This document shows, piece by piece, positions 1 to 9,302 of a DNA stretch of 40,000 nt. Origin of the DNA: Symbiodinium natans (taxonomy: Eukaryota > Sar > Dinophyceae > Suessiales > Symbiodiniaceae); NCBI GenBank assembly GCA_905221605.1, contig CAJNDS010002768.1, forward strand, positions 835,535 through 875,534, in the 5' to 3' direction. A program made the position numbers and the translations under genes. Positions within the stretch are counted from its first letter, which is position 1, and each line of letters starts with the position of its first letter. The notes beneath the pieces were generated by a model. It made no database searches. It had not been told where the DNA came from and saw only the letters and a program-made list of their open reading frames with translations.

Positions 1-145
1 AGTTTTGAGCTTAGGGTTTGGGGATGTGGGGGTTTGGGGTTTAGGAGGACTTACAATAGTAGCTGTCGTGCTTTGGGGCTTGCAGGCAACCGTCCACGCG
101 ACACCCACGAAACTCAAAAGCTTCAAGGCATTTCTGCCGAGAGGC

Positions 146-185
146 TTTCCCTCGTTGGCGGAGGCATGCATGCTGAGGATGCCAC
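146..185 (-). CDS. pckA: PEPCK exon: [13 protein letters not shown]
   Basis: A 40-bp exon encoding [12 protein letters not shown](K), the (G)(I/V).S(M/L)H.SAN segment just before the P-loop of PEPCK. It is followed by a GC donor (145-144). The ATP-binding GLSGTGKT part would lie beyond position 1. Confidence 0.88.
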
Positions 186-1315
186 CTGAGCTGCTCCCAG
201 ATCCGAGAGTTTAGAGTCGGGCCTGAAGGCCTGGGGCACCACCGCGTCTCGACACGCCAAACCCACGACTTCCCCAAACACTCGGCCCGGAAAGCCTAAA
301 CCCTAAACCCTAAACAGCTCGCTGTCTGCAGGTTCAGCTGCGTTTCGGCAGCAAGTAGTTCATAATCGTGAAAACACCTCAGCATCAAGGGCCACAGAGC
401 ACAAGCAACTAGGTCTTTTGGTTGTTGGGCATTAGGCTTGCAGGCCTCAGAACTGGTTTAGGGTTTAGGGGTTTGGGGTTTAGGGCTTGGGGTTGATGGG
501 TTTAGGGTTGAGGGTTTAGGGTTTAGGGTTTAGGGTTTAGGGGTTTGGGGTTTAGGGTTTAGGGTTTAAGGTTTAGGGTGCGTCAAGTGCGTCTGAACTC
601 GACATCGGAGTCGCCCTTCTTCATCTCTCCCGCGTACTGCGTGCCCAGGATCACAACCTCTCCTTAGGCGGGGAGCGACTAAACCTTAACCCCCGGGCCC
701 CTAAACCCCCATTGGAAAAAAAAAACAAAAAAACAGGACAAGGAGCCCACGCCGAAATATTTCGGCGTGAGCAGCTCCCCGAAGTGAGGGTGCAGTGGCA
801 CACACGGTCTACTGTCGCAGCGCAGTGAGAATAAAAGACACAAATCAGCTGCCTAAACCCCGAAAACTCTCACTCTTAAACCTTAAGCTTACACCCTAAA
901 TCCCAAAAACTCGAAAACACCTAGACACACCTTTCCTGCAGCTTTTCCGCGAGGGCTGAGGGCGAATGAGATTTCTGTCAAGAGGCTGTACCAGCTGTTA
1001 CCAACTCCGAGTTCGTAACCACACATCACAATCTTAACTTACAGCTGAAGCTACACCCCCCCCCCCCTAAACCCTAAACCCTAAACCCGAAACCCTAAAC
1101 CCGAAACCCGAAACCCTAAACCCTAAACCCTGAACCCTAAACCCTCACCCCAGACTGCAAGTTCCTGTCCACCCAGGACTGACTGGCTTCTTCAACATCC
1201 CCAAGAGCGCAAGGTTGCCTCAACACCCCCCCCTGGCCCACCGCCAATCCAAGGCTGATGTGCTCATGTGCCACTTTCACTCTGTTGCTTCAAAGTCTGG
1301 TTTAGGGTTTAGGGT

Positions 1316-1347
<32 letters not shown>

Positions 1348-4300
1348 GGTTTAGGGTTTAGGGTTAAGGGTTAAGGGTTAAGGGTTTAGGGTTTAGGGTT
1401 TAGGGTTTAGGGTTTAGGGTTTAGGGTTTAGGGTTTAGGGTTTAGGGTTTAGGGTTTAGGGTTTAGGGTTTAGGGTTGCCGAGACTCTGGAGGCGAAGTT
1501 CAGCGTCACCGAGGTGCCGGACGTCATGCCCTCGGTGGCCCGGTTGCATGGGAACGCCCCAGCATTGTAGATCGTGTAGTCCTGGGTTCAGGTCGGCTTC
1601 TCGGGAACAAACCCCAATAAACCCTAAAGCCCTAAAGCCTAAACCCCAAAACCCTAAAGCCCGTAAACCCTAAACCCTAAACCGTAAACCCTAAACCCTA
1701 AACCCTAAACCCTAAATCGAAGCCCCCCCCCCCCCCAAAAAAAAAAAAAAAAGGAACGCCACAGAAACACATCCCTTCTCAGAGCCCTGCTGGCTCACCG
1801 AAGTTCGCCAGCTCCTGCGGCCGCGCGAAGGAGAGGTTCAATTCAGGAGTCCGGAGAGGCCTTGCGGGGTTGAAGGGTTCAGGGTGGGTTTAGGGTGTAG
1901 GGTTTAGGGTTTGGGGTTTGGGGTTTGGGGTTTGGGGTTTGGGGTTTAGGGTTTAGGGTTTAGGGTTCAGGGTGAGCTCACGGACACCCAAGAAGCACAT
2001 CCCATGAGTTGTGGACATCTGAAACCCTAAGCCCTTCAAATCAACAACTGCTCCACTCCTAAGAAAACCCTCAACGCCTCACAAGCCACACATTTCGAGT
2101 CATGAAACCCGAACCTGCAGCTTACGCGATTGTGCCTCCTCTGTGGGCCGGATCAGCATGTTGTGCATGAACAGCGCGTGGTACGCCCGGCTCGTGATGA
2201 CGCGGATCTGTCGGGAAGAATTTCCGGCTCGATTCGCGGAAACAGGTTTCCTCAGAGCCATAAACCCTAAACTCAACAGCAGCGAATGGTCTAAGCTTCA
2301 GGGAGTCGGGCTTCTGGTGCCAGGACGAGTTCCGGATTCTACGGTTAGGGCTTAGGGTTTAGGGTTTATGTAGGGCATACTCCTCGGCCTTGTAGCGGTA
2401 GTCCGGATCCCACCCGGCGAAGCCGTCAAAGACGTAGAGTCGCTCCTGTGCTGCAACAGACTTGTACCGTGGAGTCGCAATCTACAGCCTGACCATCAAG
2501 GTCAGGATTTAGGGTTTAGGGTTTAGGGTCTGACTGTGAAGCCCACGCGATCTCCACGGGAGTAGGCAGCTGAGATGCTGAAACCCACCTGAGAACGCAA
2601 ACCCTAAACCCTAAAACCCTAAATCCTCAGCACTCTAAGCCTGCCCCACCTGCAGCCGAAACCCTAAACCCGCAACCCCTCTAGACTCTTTCTCCCAGGC
2701 GCTCGGGTGTTCAGGTAGTCGATGGCACGTTCTCGGTTGATCCTTGGCGTCTTGTTTAGGGGTTTAGGGGTTTAGGGGTTTTGGGGTTTAGGGGTTTAGG
2801 GTTTAGGGTTTTGGGTTTAGGGTTTTGGGTTGAGGGCTTAAGGGCTTAGGGTTTAGGGTCTAAGGGTTGAGGGTTTAGGGTCTGGGTTGAGGGCTTGGGG
2901 TCCGGGGTTGAGGCTTTCATGGTTGAGGGTTAAAAGGTTTGTCTTGGCTCAAGCGCCAAGCAAAAAGTCTCGAAACCCCAAACTTAAAGCCTGAGCATCT
3001 AAAGCCCGAATCCCCCAAACTCCTAGCCCTCACACCCTAAACCCTAAACCCTAAACCCCTGAACCCCTGAACCCTAAACCCCAAGCCGCCGCAAGAGCTC
3101 AATCCTAAACCCTTCCTGGGAGTTGAGGCCGTACAGCTCTTGCCGCCTTCCGGGATTTCCTTTCGCGTTGAGGGGCTGCAACTGTGAGGCGTGCGGGAGT
3201 TATACTTGGTGTTTCGGGCTTATAGGGCTCCAGGCCACGAAATTCAGCTTCCCGGAAGTACTCCAAAAAAGCATTCGAGCCGCTTGAAGCTTTCTCTGAG
3301 ACCTTCACGTTGACGCTTCCTAGGCTTCGGGTGCTTCCTGGGATCTGGGGCGATTTTTTGGGGGGGGTTTAGGGCTTAGGAGCTGCCTAAACTCGAAGGA
3401 CCAAAGTCCTTTCGCCCGAAACCGCTCGAAGACCCGAAAGAGCGAGGCCCCATGAAGCTTTCATTCGTGCTCAGGCGGTTGAAAATTGGGACTCAAGGGG
3501 TAGGCTAAGCAATCGGGTACCCTAGAAATCCCTTAAGTTCGGGGAGGCATACCCGGTAACCCTGAACCCTTTGGGGTTCAAGGTTTGTTGGGCTGCCCCT
3601 GGGAGGGGGGGGGGAAAGGGCAAGGGGGGGGGGGGGGGAGACTGCAAGGGTTGTAGAAGGAGAAGGTTAGAACCATAGGCCCCCAGTATGGTCCCTTGCC
3701 CCTTGTTTGTGGGGATCCGAAGTATTGGCCCTTATTCCCTAGAAGCCTAGAACCCCAAGCCCGGAGTGTATATGAGGGTTATAGAACAAGGACCCACACG
3801 AAGAGCCCATACTTCGGAACCTAAACCCTAAACCCTAATTAAGCCCTAAGCCCCAAACCCTCAACTCAACCCTTAGAGGTTAAGGACAGGCCCTGGGAGT
3901 TTTATTGGACAGGTGCTGCCGGGGAGCCCCACCAAACATCGTCGGAGGTGGAGGGCCTGGAAGCGGGAAGCTGCTTTAAAACCCCAACTTTAGGGTTTAG
4001 GGTTTAGGGTTTAGGGTTTAGGGTTTAGGGTTTAGGGTTTAGGGTTTAGGGTTTAGGGTTTAGGGTTCCCTGGGTCCATTGCGAACACTCGCACGCACGT
4101 TTACAGTGTTACACAACCGCTCGCACGCCCAGCGTGCACATGGATTTCAGGTGTGAGTCTCAACGACCGGCAGAGCTGAACGCAACAAGCTCAAACCGCT
4201 TCAGCACGCACGAGAGGGGTTTTACTCGGTTGACTCCTGATACCCGAATTTCTAGGAAGCCGCCCGTTGCCGGCCCTCGGATTCCGATACGCATGACTCG

Positions 4301-7300
4301 TTCTTAGGGTTCCGGGTTTAGGGTTTAGGGTTTTGGGTTTTGGGTTGAACCTGGAGGTCTCTGATCCTCTTGTCCCATCCGTAGAAATCTCGAGATGATT
4401 CCCCAACCCCGTAAGAAAGGCATCTCAACCCCTCACACCAAGTAACCCAGCCGCATTTAACGCCCTGGACCCAAATCCTACACCCCCCAGGTGTCAGGCC
4501 GAAGATTCGGGGCTCAGTCTTAGGGTAGTTACGTGGTTCCTTTATATGGGCCCTTAAATGGGAACCCTTTATATACAGGAGGAAAGGGACCATATTAAGG
4601 GACCATGTAACCTATGGGGTTTAGGGTTTTGGTTTTAGGGTTACAGGTCTTAGGGTTTCAGGTGTTTAGGGTTGTCCAAAACAGGGTTTAGGGTTGAGGG
4701 TTTTGGGTTTAGGGTTTAGAGTTTTTGGGGTTTAGGGCAGAGCCGTGTTGTGGTCACTGTGCTGATGTGTTTCGGGTGTCGAGGCTGGCTCACGGTTCAA
4801 GCGAGGGCGCTGCGTTGAGCCTGTCATGGGTTGAGGGTTTGGGGTTTAGGGGGTTTAGCGTTTAGGGTTTAGGGTTTAGGGTTTTGGGGGTTTTGGGGGT
4901 TTTGGGGGTTTTGGGGGTCTTGGGGGTTTTGGGGGTTTTGGGGATTTTGGGGTTTCTTGGGGTTTGGGGTTTAGCTTCGGGTTTAAGGTTTAGGGTTCGG
5001 GGTTCAAGTGTGTCAGTGCTCCCGAGTTGGCACATCTGGGCTTCCCGCTCATCCACCACCCGCTTGTCCAGGGGTGAACGTCCCGTCTTGGCACCTGATG
5101 GACATGAAGTAGGGGTTCGTGTTCCTTGTATCCCCACAAAGGACACCCAATACATACACTCACCAAAAGTAAAAAGGAACCTCATATACCCTCACCAATT
5201 ACAGTAATACAAACCCTGCTTCACATGACTTTTTGGGGTCGCTACATGGTGGGCCCTTACAAAGGGGACCCCTTACATACCCCTTCAAAAACACCATGCA
5301 ACCCAAGGGCACATCAGAACCAATGGGACCATATTCAGGGTCCCATGCAACTGCCCTTTGATGACTCCACCGCCCGAGACCCTAGACCCTAGACCCTAAA
5401 CCCTAAACCGCGCACCTTATCTTTGGTTTTGGCGTCAGGGTTTCGAGTCCGTGGTTGATAGTTCGGGTATTCAGGCGCGGCGGACGGGAGACTCGATTGT
5501 TTTCTTGGGCATCACCCTACACCCTAAACCCTAGACCCTAAACCCCAAACCCTAAACCCCAAACCCTAAACCGCAGCTTGACCTAAACATCCCACCAAAT
5601 GGGTCTTAGTGTGAGGGAATTAGGGTCACTTATCACGAAGGGTCTCGTGGGCTAAAGGGCACCTCCTGCCCAGAGAGGTTGGGAACTCTACAACGCGCAG
5701 TTCAGAGCTTAGGGTTTTAGGCAGGTTTTGAAGGGAAGATCGGGTCTCAGCCTAGACCCCGCAGCCCCGGATGATTCTCTTCTTCTTCAACCAGATGCGC
5801 CCTTTCATGAATTTGAAATTTGTATTGATCTCCCAAAAGATCAGTGACCTACAGATTAAGAAAAAATATTATGGAAAATCAAAAGGTTAGATTGAGTATT
5901 CCCACGCAATAGGGAAACCCAAGCTTAATCGTCAACTGTTTAAACCCTAAAACCCAGACCCTCAATCCTGACCCCTAAACCCTAAACCCTGAACCCTGAA
6001 CCCTAAACCCTAACCCGAATAGCCCCAAACCCCAAACCCGAAACCCTACCAACCCCAAACGTTAAGAAGCCCCGCCTGAGAAAGCTGCCAGCGCCCCGGT
6101 GGAAAGGATCGCCGAGCCCTTCTCGTACCGCAGGGCCTCTGCTGCTTTCTGCACTCTTTGGCTAAACCCTAAACCCTAAACCCTAAACCCCAAACCCTAA
6201 ACCCTAAACCCTGCTAAACCCCAAGCCCGAAGCCCTAAACCCCGAAATCGTAAACCCTAACCCCTAAACAACCTGAGCCTCAAATCTTGCTTCGCGGGTT
6301 TAGGGTTTTCGGGTTTGGGGGGGGGGGGGGGGGGGAACCCATTGAACCAACTCAGGGAAATTGGGCGCCTTCTACTCCCCACAGAACCCACACAAGGTAC
6401 CTCGTTCCCACGTCTTTCCCCAATGCGGCGGGAGGCAGACTCCGAAACCCTGAGCCCGAAACCCGAATCCCCGAAACCCTAAACCCTAATTAAACCTTTA
6501 ACCCTAAACCCTAAACCCTAAACCCTGAAGGGAAGGCCTCGTCGTAGAGGGTGCCCGGCCGCGCGTTGTGCTGCACCCACTCGGTGTGGATGCCCATGTC
6601 ATGCAGTATCTTCATGTCCTGGTCTGGGCAAAAGGGTATAGGGTTTAGGGTTTAGGGCTTAGGGTTTAGGGTTTAGGGTTTAGGGTTTAGGGTTTAGGGT
6701 TTAGGGTTTAGGGTTTAGGGTTTAGGGTTTAGGGTTTAGGGTTTAGGGTTTAGGGTTTAGGGGTTAAGGCATTCGGTTCTCGATTTGGGGCTTTCGACTT
6801 TTAGGGGGTTCGGGCTAAAGTTTACAGGGCTTCCTTCAGGGTTCATAGTTAGGTTGAAGACACAACGTTCGGGTTGATCTGAAGGTGAAGATGTAGGGCT
6901 TTAGGCTGTAGGCTTTCGGGGCTTCGGGGCTTCGATTCTTGGATTTCGGGACCTTCCCTCCCTGCACAGCAGGCGTCCGCATCTTCGAAGAGGTGTGTGT
7001 CATGGGACAGCTCATGCGAAGCAGTCCTGTCAGTTCTCAAAGTGAACGTCTGTCTTTTGGGGGGCTTGGGGTGTAGGGCTTCGGGCTTGTGAGTTCTGTA
7101 AGTTATAGTCCCTCTTTTGAGGGTAACGAAATCAGTAATGAAGAGTCAAACAATGCCCTAAGTGTCGTGGACTATGACTTTAACCCTAAACCCAAACCCC
7201 TTACAGGTTAAATGCACAGTTGGAAGAACCCAGAGGTCAGAAACAGCATCCGTCTTGTCAGTAGTTTTCTGTCCTCAGGGTATCAGGTATAGGCGCTTTT

Positions 7301-7695
7301 GCCAGGGATCCATCTTCACTATATCGCACAGGTACTAGGCATGGTTCCATATCGCGGGTGTCAGTACCTCCCCCCTACCCTGCCCTAAACCCTAAACCCT
7401 AAACCCTAAACCCCAAACCCTAAAACCCATATGCGGGGCGTCTCAGTAGATGGACTCAAAAACAGACTAGAATTCAGCGAGCTGACCCTGTCGAAGTGTC
7501 CAAACAGTGGGACCCCTTTTTAAACCCCCCCCCCCCCGCCACCCTATTGATGGTTTCGGGTTTAGGGTTTAGGGTTTAGGGTTTAGGAGTTAGGCCCGAG
7601 GGTGCACAGATCCCTAACGAAGCCAGCATGCTGACAAGACCGTCTCGGGCTCCCAGCGGACTGGCCCTCAACGCGTCCGCGATCCGCTGCCTGGC
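146..7695 (-). CDS. pckA: ATP-type phosphoenolpyruvate carboxykinase, N-terminal half, 13 exons (partial, runs off left edge)
   Basis: The enzyme converts oxaloacetate and ATP to PEP, ADP and CO2 (gluconeogenesis, C4-like carbon flow). Exons on the minus strand in gene order: 7624-7695, 6538-6618, 6076-6148, 5049-5094, 3920-3956, 2703-2750, 2389-2445, 2136-2207, 1791-1814, 1488-1581, 615-662, 339-377, 146-185. Spliced, they give family landmarks in the right order: [113 protein letters not shown]. The substrate arginine (TGRSP) and metal-site lysine (MKKG) are present. The P-loop and C-terminal half lie outside the window. Codon phase agrees at all 12 junctions (731 nt, about 243 codons). The usual TGRSPKDK reads TGRSPLDK. 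The first exon (7624-7695) is the least certain, because it was placed by phase and splice sites only. The start codon was not found. Confidence 0.88.
339..377 (-). CDS. pckA: PEPCK exon: [12 protein letters not shown]
   Basis: A 39-bp exon completing the Gly of MKKG and encoding [12 protein letters not shown], the conserved (I/V/M)F(T/S).MNYLLP segment. The acceptor is GAG, the donor GC (338-337). Confidence 0.9.
615..662 (-). CDS. pckA: PEPCK exon: [15 protein letters not shown]
   Basis: Contains [16 protein letters not shown] with the tyrosine and the two lysines that line the Mn/PEP site in ATP-PEPCK (E. coli Y207, K212, K213 region). It ends in phase 1 at a GC donor (614-613). Confidence 0.93.
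748..769. repeat. 22-bp perfect palindrome in a PEPCK intron
   Basis: The sequence CACGCCGAAAT is followed directly by its reverse complement. Flanking GGAGC and GCTCC extend the imperfect stem to about 35 bp. It lies in the 663-1487 intron beside an A-rich run (715-735). Confidence 0.8.
1488..1581 (-). CDS. pckA: PEPCK exon: [17 protein letters not shown]
   Basis: Encodes [20 protein letters not shown] and then [11 protein letters not shown], ending in phase 1. The family block is (D)(F/Y).IYNAG.FPANR.T.GM(T)S.TSV. The best in-phase donor is GA (1487-1486). It joins to give [20 protein letters not shown], so this is the only GA-AG intron of the gene. Confidence 0.92.
1791..1814 (-). CDS. 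pckA: PEPCK micro-exon: ELANFGEP
   Basis: A 24-bp, eight-codon exon, ELANFGEP, lying between CAG and GC (1790-1789). It joins in phase to [11 protein letters not shown] to give the conserved ELANFGEPD(F/Y).IYNAG string. The match to the family at both joins supports this micro-exon. Confidence 0.85.
2136..2207 (-). CDS. pckA: PEPCK exon: [13 protein letters not shown]
   Basis: Twenty-four codons, [20 protein letters not shown] and then PTEE. It is nearly identical to the [18 protein letters not shown] block of algal and bacterial PEPCKs. The donor GC (2135-2134) follows GAGGAG and the acceptor is CAG. Confidence 0.93.
2389..2445 (-). CDS. pckA: PEPCK exon: [12 protein letters not shown]
   Basis: Nineteen codons beginning [19 protein letters not shown]. 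This matches the (L/R)(Y/F)V(V/F)D(A/G)FAGWDP.YR segment of ATP-PEPCK. It is flanked by CAG and a GC donor (2388-2387). Confidence 0.92.
2703..2750 (-). CDS. pckA: PEPCK exon: [11 protein letters not shown]
   Basis: Sixteen codons, [26 protein letters not shown] is an ATP-PEPCK signature. The gap from WWG to INRER is shorter than usual by several residues, so a tiny exon may be missing from the model. The acceptor is AAG, the donor GC (2702-2701). Confidence 0.88.
2751..3919. repeat. PEPCK intron with telomeric tracts and poly-G runs
   Basis: This 1.17-kb intron holds a degenerate G-rich array (2754-2915), C-rich arrays (3035-3085, 3820-3860) and G runs near 3604-3642. The remaining sequence (about 3090-3800) shows no convincing exon. 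A minus-strand ORF at 3105-3308 has no family resemblance. Confidence 0.85.
3920..3956 (-). CDS. pckA: PEPCK exon: DDVWWG segment
   Basis: A 37-bp exon encoding [12 protein letters not shown] after completing the split codon of the previous exon. It matches the family segment (E/D)(K/D)(D)(V/I)WWG. The donor is GC (3919-3918) and the acceptor CAG. Confidence 0.85.
3957..5048. repeat. PEPCK intron with telomeric tracts including a TTTTGGGGG variant array
   Basis: It has a clean TTTAGGG array at 3984-4067, degenerate arrays at 4310-4345, 4617-4735 and 4830-4880, then about eight copies of a TTTTGGGGG-like variant (4878-4960) before reverting to TTTAGGG. Long ORFs through the variant array (GVLGVL in one direction, PKTPKT in the other) are repeat-encoded and not genes. 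Confidence 0.9.
5049..5094 (-). CDS. pckA: PEPCK exon: TGRSP substrate-binding loop
   Basis: Encodes [15 protein letters not shown] and two bases of the next codon. The arginine of TGRSP contacts the oxaloacetate/PEP carboxylate in the family. The lysine normally following SP is a leucine here. The donor is GC (5048-5047). Confidence 0.9.
5095..6075. repeat. PEPCK intron with CCCTAAA tracts
   Basis: C-rich arrays lie at 5376-5407, 5511-5573 and 5941-6060. The non-repeat part (5100-5360 and 5580-5940) shows no recognisable exon. It includes short GGGACC/GGTCCC-type sequence near 5220-5350 and an AT-richer patch near 5810-5900. Confidence 0.85.
6076..6148 (-). CDS. pckA: PEPCK exon: STGAL segment
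   Basis: Encodes [20 protein letters not shown] and then AAFS, ending in phase 1 at a GC donor (6075-6074). It joins to GAKTGRSP in the next exon and so forms the conserved STGAL...SG(A/P)KTGRSP block. Confidence 0.88.
6149..6537. repeat. PEPCK intron with CCCTAAA tracts and a G run
   Basis: Arrays lie at 6165-6260 and 6470-6527. A run of about 18 G (6318-6335) sits between them. No further coding segment is visible. Confidence 0.85.
6538..6618 (-). CDS. pckA: PEPCK exon: N-terminal region
   Basis: Exactly 27 codons, [14 protein letters not shown] to [10 protein letters not shown]. The GIH..V.HNA.P..LY.E pattern matches the region that precedes the STGAL segment in ATP-PEPCKs. It is flanked by AG (6620-6619) and GC (6537-6536). 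Confidence 0.75.
6619..7623. repeat. Putative PEPCK intron with long TTTAGGG array
   Basis: A clean G-rich array at 6639-6765 (about 18 units), a C-rich array at 7379-7428 and a G-rich array at 7556-7586. About 600 bp of unassigned sequence lies between them, with one unrecognised minus-strand ORF (6849-7040) that I do not call a gene. Confidence 0.85.
7624..7695 (-). CDS. pckA: PEPCK exon 1 of those seen (tentative)
   Basis: Encodes 24 codons beginning [15 protein letters not shown] and ending VSML, open in phase 0. It has an AG just upstream (CAG at 7698-7696) and a GC at 7623-7622, and it joins in phase to the next exon ([11 protein letters not shown]). It is assigned to PEPCK by position, phase and splice pattern, because the N-terminal extension is poorly conserved. 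Confidence 0.5.
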
Positions 7696-8065
7696 CTGGT
7701 AAGGAAGAGGGGGCTCCCAAGGATGGCCCTATATAAACCCTAAACTCGAAACCCTAAACCCTAAACCCTAAACCCGAGCCCTAAACCCTAAACCCTAAAC
7801 CCGAGCCCTAAACCCGAAAACCGAAAAACGATCAACAATGAACTGGGGACTCCCTCCACCCCAAACTCCCAAACCTAGAAAAGGCCTTGGGCCCCAACAT
7901 GCCCCCCAACTATTGAGGTTTAGGGTTTAGGTTTAGGGTCTGGGGTTTGTAATTCAGGGTTTAGGGTTTTAGGGTTTAGGGTTTAGGTCTAGGTATCATA
8001 GTGGCTTGGATTGAGGGTTGCATTCGGGCTTTGGTTTTTGAGTTTAGGGTGTGTCCCGCCCCCCC

Positions 8066-8101
<36 letters not shown>

Positions 8102-8796
8102 CCGGTTTCGTTCATGTAGGGAGTTTTGACGAGTTGGGATTCCCCTCTTGGGATTTGGCTTCATCTTCTCCCGTGCAGAGCTCTTTGGCGACCCAAACCC
8201 TCCGCACCTGTCGCAAACCCTAAACCCTAAACCAATCCCTAAACCCTAAACCCTAAAACCCTAAACCCTAAAACCTAAACCTAGCAAATCTCTAAGGGGC
8301 CCAAGGTCTTAGGGTTTAGTGACGAGGGGCCCTGGTCAGGAGCTACGAACTTGGAAAACTCCTCCTCCCCCCCCCACCCCCTGCCTTGGCTTGATCCAGG
8401 CATCGGCGACCTCGGATTTAACAGGCCATACTGGAGGCGGGTACTTAGTCACCATTGATATTTACCCAATTATAACCCTGTCGGGGTACTTAAGGGGCTT
8501 GTAAGTGGGTTAGAACTACCCATTGGGGTATAAGTACCCTAGTAGGGGAGGTCGAACACTGAGGTAGGAAAGCTTCAGGCTCAAACCCTAAACCCTGCTG
8601 CAGAAGTGGTGCGGAATGTCATTCTCGTTTCTTTCAGTCCTGGTCTAGCCCACCCGTCAAGCAGTTCGACAAGTTCTACGTGCCCGCGACTACTCGTTCG
8701 CGCGAAGGCACTTCCATGTAGGCTGCGGAGGCCGACACGGCAGCCACGCAACAGCGGCCTTCCAGCAATAGGTTCACAGCTCAGGTCGAATACATC
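7696..8796. other. No recognisable gene; telomeric blocks, poly-C run and unassigned sequence
   Basis: Arrays at 7733-7822 (C-rich), 7914-8050 (G-rich, degenerate) and 8213-8282 (C-rich). A long C run (8060-8101) generates meaningless poly-Pro and poly-Gly ORFs. The segment 8590-8790 is GC-rich and free of telomeric repeats, but I could not match it to any family on either strand. Confidence 0.6.
8440..8545. repeat. Dispersed short repeat, copy a
   Basis: Shares the CCAATTATAAC motif and a following ACTTAAGGGGCTT(G/A)TAAGTGGGT block with 11240-11345. Both are rich in GGTACT/AGTACC half-palindromes. It is probably a small non-autonomous element family. Confidence 0.5.
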
Positions 8797-8896
8797 GGGA
8801 TGTTCCCCTTATATTACTAACAGTCCTCCAATAGGGATTCTAGTACTCCCTACTAGAATCCCTACTAAGGACTGTTAGTATAAGGGGGAACATCCC
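8797..8896. mobile_element. 100-bp hairpin element (MITE-like)
   Basis: The left arm starts GGGATGTTCCCC and the right arm ends with its complement GGGGGAACATCCC. The arms are about 47 bp, nearly perfect, with a 5-base loop (CTCCC) near 8846-8850. Such a structure suggests a foldback or MITE-like element, or a strong structured RNA. No protein is encoded. Confidence 0.7.
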
Positions 8897-8974
8897 AACG
8901 AACACATCTTAACCAAGGATGAAAAACCCTAAAGCGTGAACAGCTCACATCCAACAACGCTCAGCATCTCTTAG

Positions 8975-9065
8975 GTAGGGTTTAGGGTTTAGGGTTTAGG
9001 GTTTAGGGTTAGGGTTTAGGGTTTAGGGTTTTAGGGTTTAGGGTTTAGGGTTTAGGGTTTAGGGG
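8975..9065. repeat. TTTAGGG array left of PEP-synthase fragment
   Basis: About 13 units, G-rich on the plus strand, with one TTAGGG shortened unit and one with an extra T. It borders an unassigned exon-like piece at 9066-9200. Confidence 0.92.
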
Positions 9066-9302
9066 CACATCATGGGCCTCAACAAGGATGTCCGCGTCGC
9101 CATGGTGCGCTGGGAGGCTGTGGGGTCAACACACAAAGCAAAGATGCTGAGGAGATGTGAGCCGAAGGGTGGACCGGATGTGAAAACCGGAGGCTCTCAC
9201 GTGCCACAAAGCTCAATCCCTGAATCTTGCCTTGCTGCTTTCTCAAAGCGCAGGACCATGCAAAAAAAGCCATTTAACAAACCCCCCCCCCCCCCCGCAC
9301 CA

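Larger units (their letters stand above)
186..1487. repeat. PEPCK intronic telomeric-repeat tracts, left group
   Basis: The introns at 186-338, 378-614 and 663-1487 contain TTTAGGG or CCCTAAA arrays at 296-315, 455-579, 1064-1145 and 1299-1477, with variants such as TTGAGGG and TTAAGGG. Orientation changes within a single intron (C-rich at 1064-1145, G-rich at 1299-1477). The exons between them are free of the repeat. Confidence 0.95.
1582..2702. repeat. PEPCK intronic telomeric-repeat tracts, middle group
   Basis: Each of the introns 1582-1790, 1815-2135, 2208-2388 and 2446-2702 has telomere-like repeats: C-rich at 1605-1718, G-rich at 1879-1973, 2344-2370 and 2508-2529, and C-rich at 2597-2622. 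A poly-C/poly-A run (1724-1752) follows one array. The introns are only 181-321 bp long, so the arrays make up a large share of several of them. Confidence 0.93.

Noticed and set aside
4862-5207. Overlapping 107-codon ORFs on both strands (GVLGVL and PKTPKT repeats)
   Set aside because: They are encoded by the TTTTGGGGG variant array plus flanks. The only real coding piece is the 46-bp PEPCK exon at 5049-5094.
7976-8223. Poly-Pro and poly-Gly ORFs
   Set aside because: Produced by the C homopolymer at 8060-8101.
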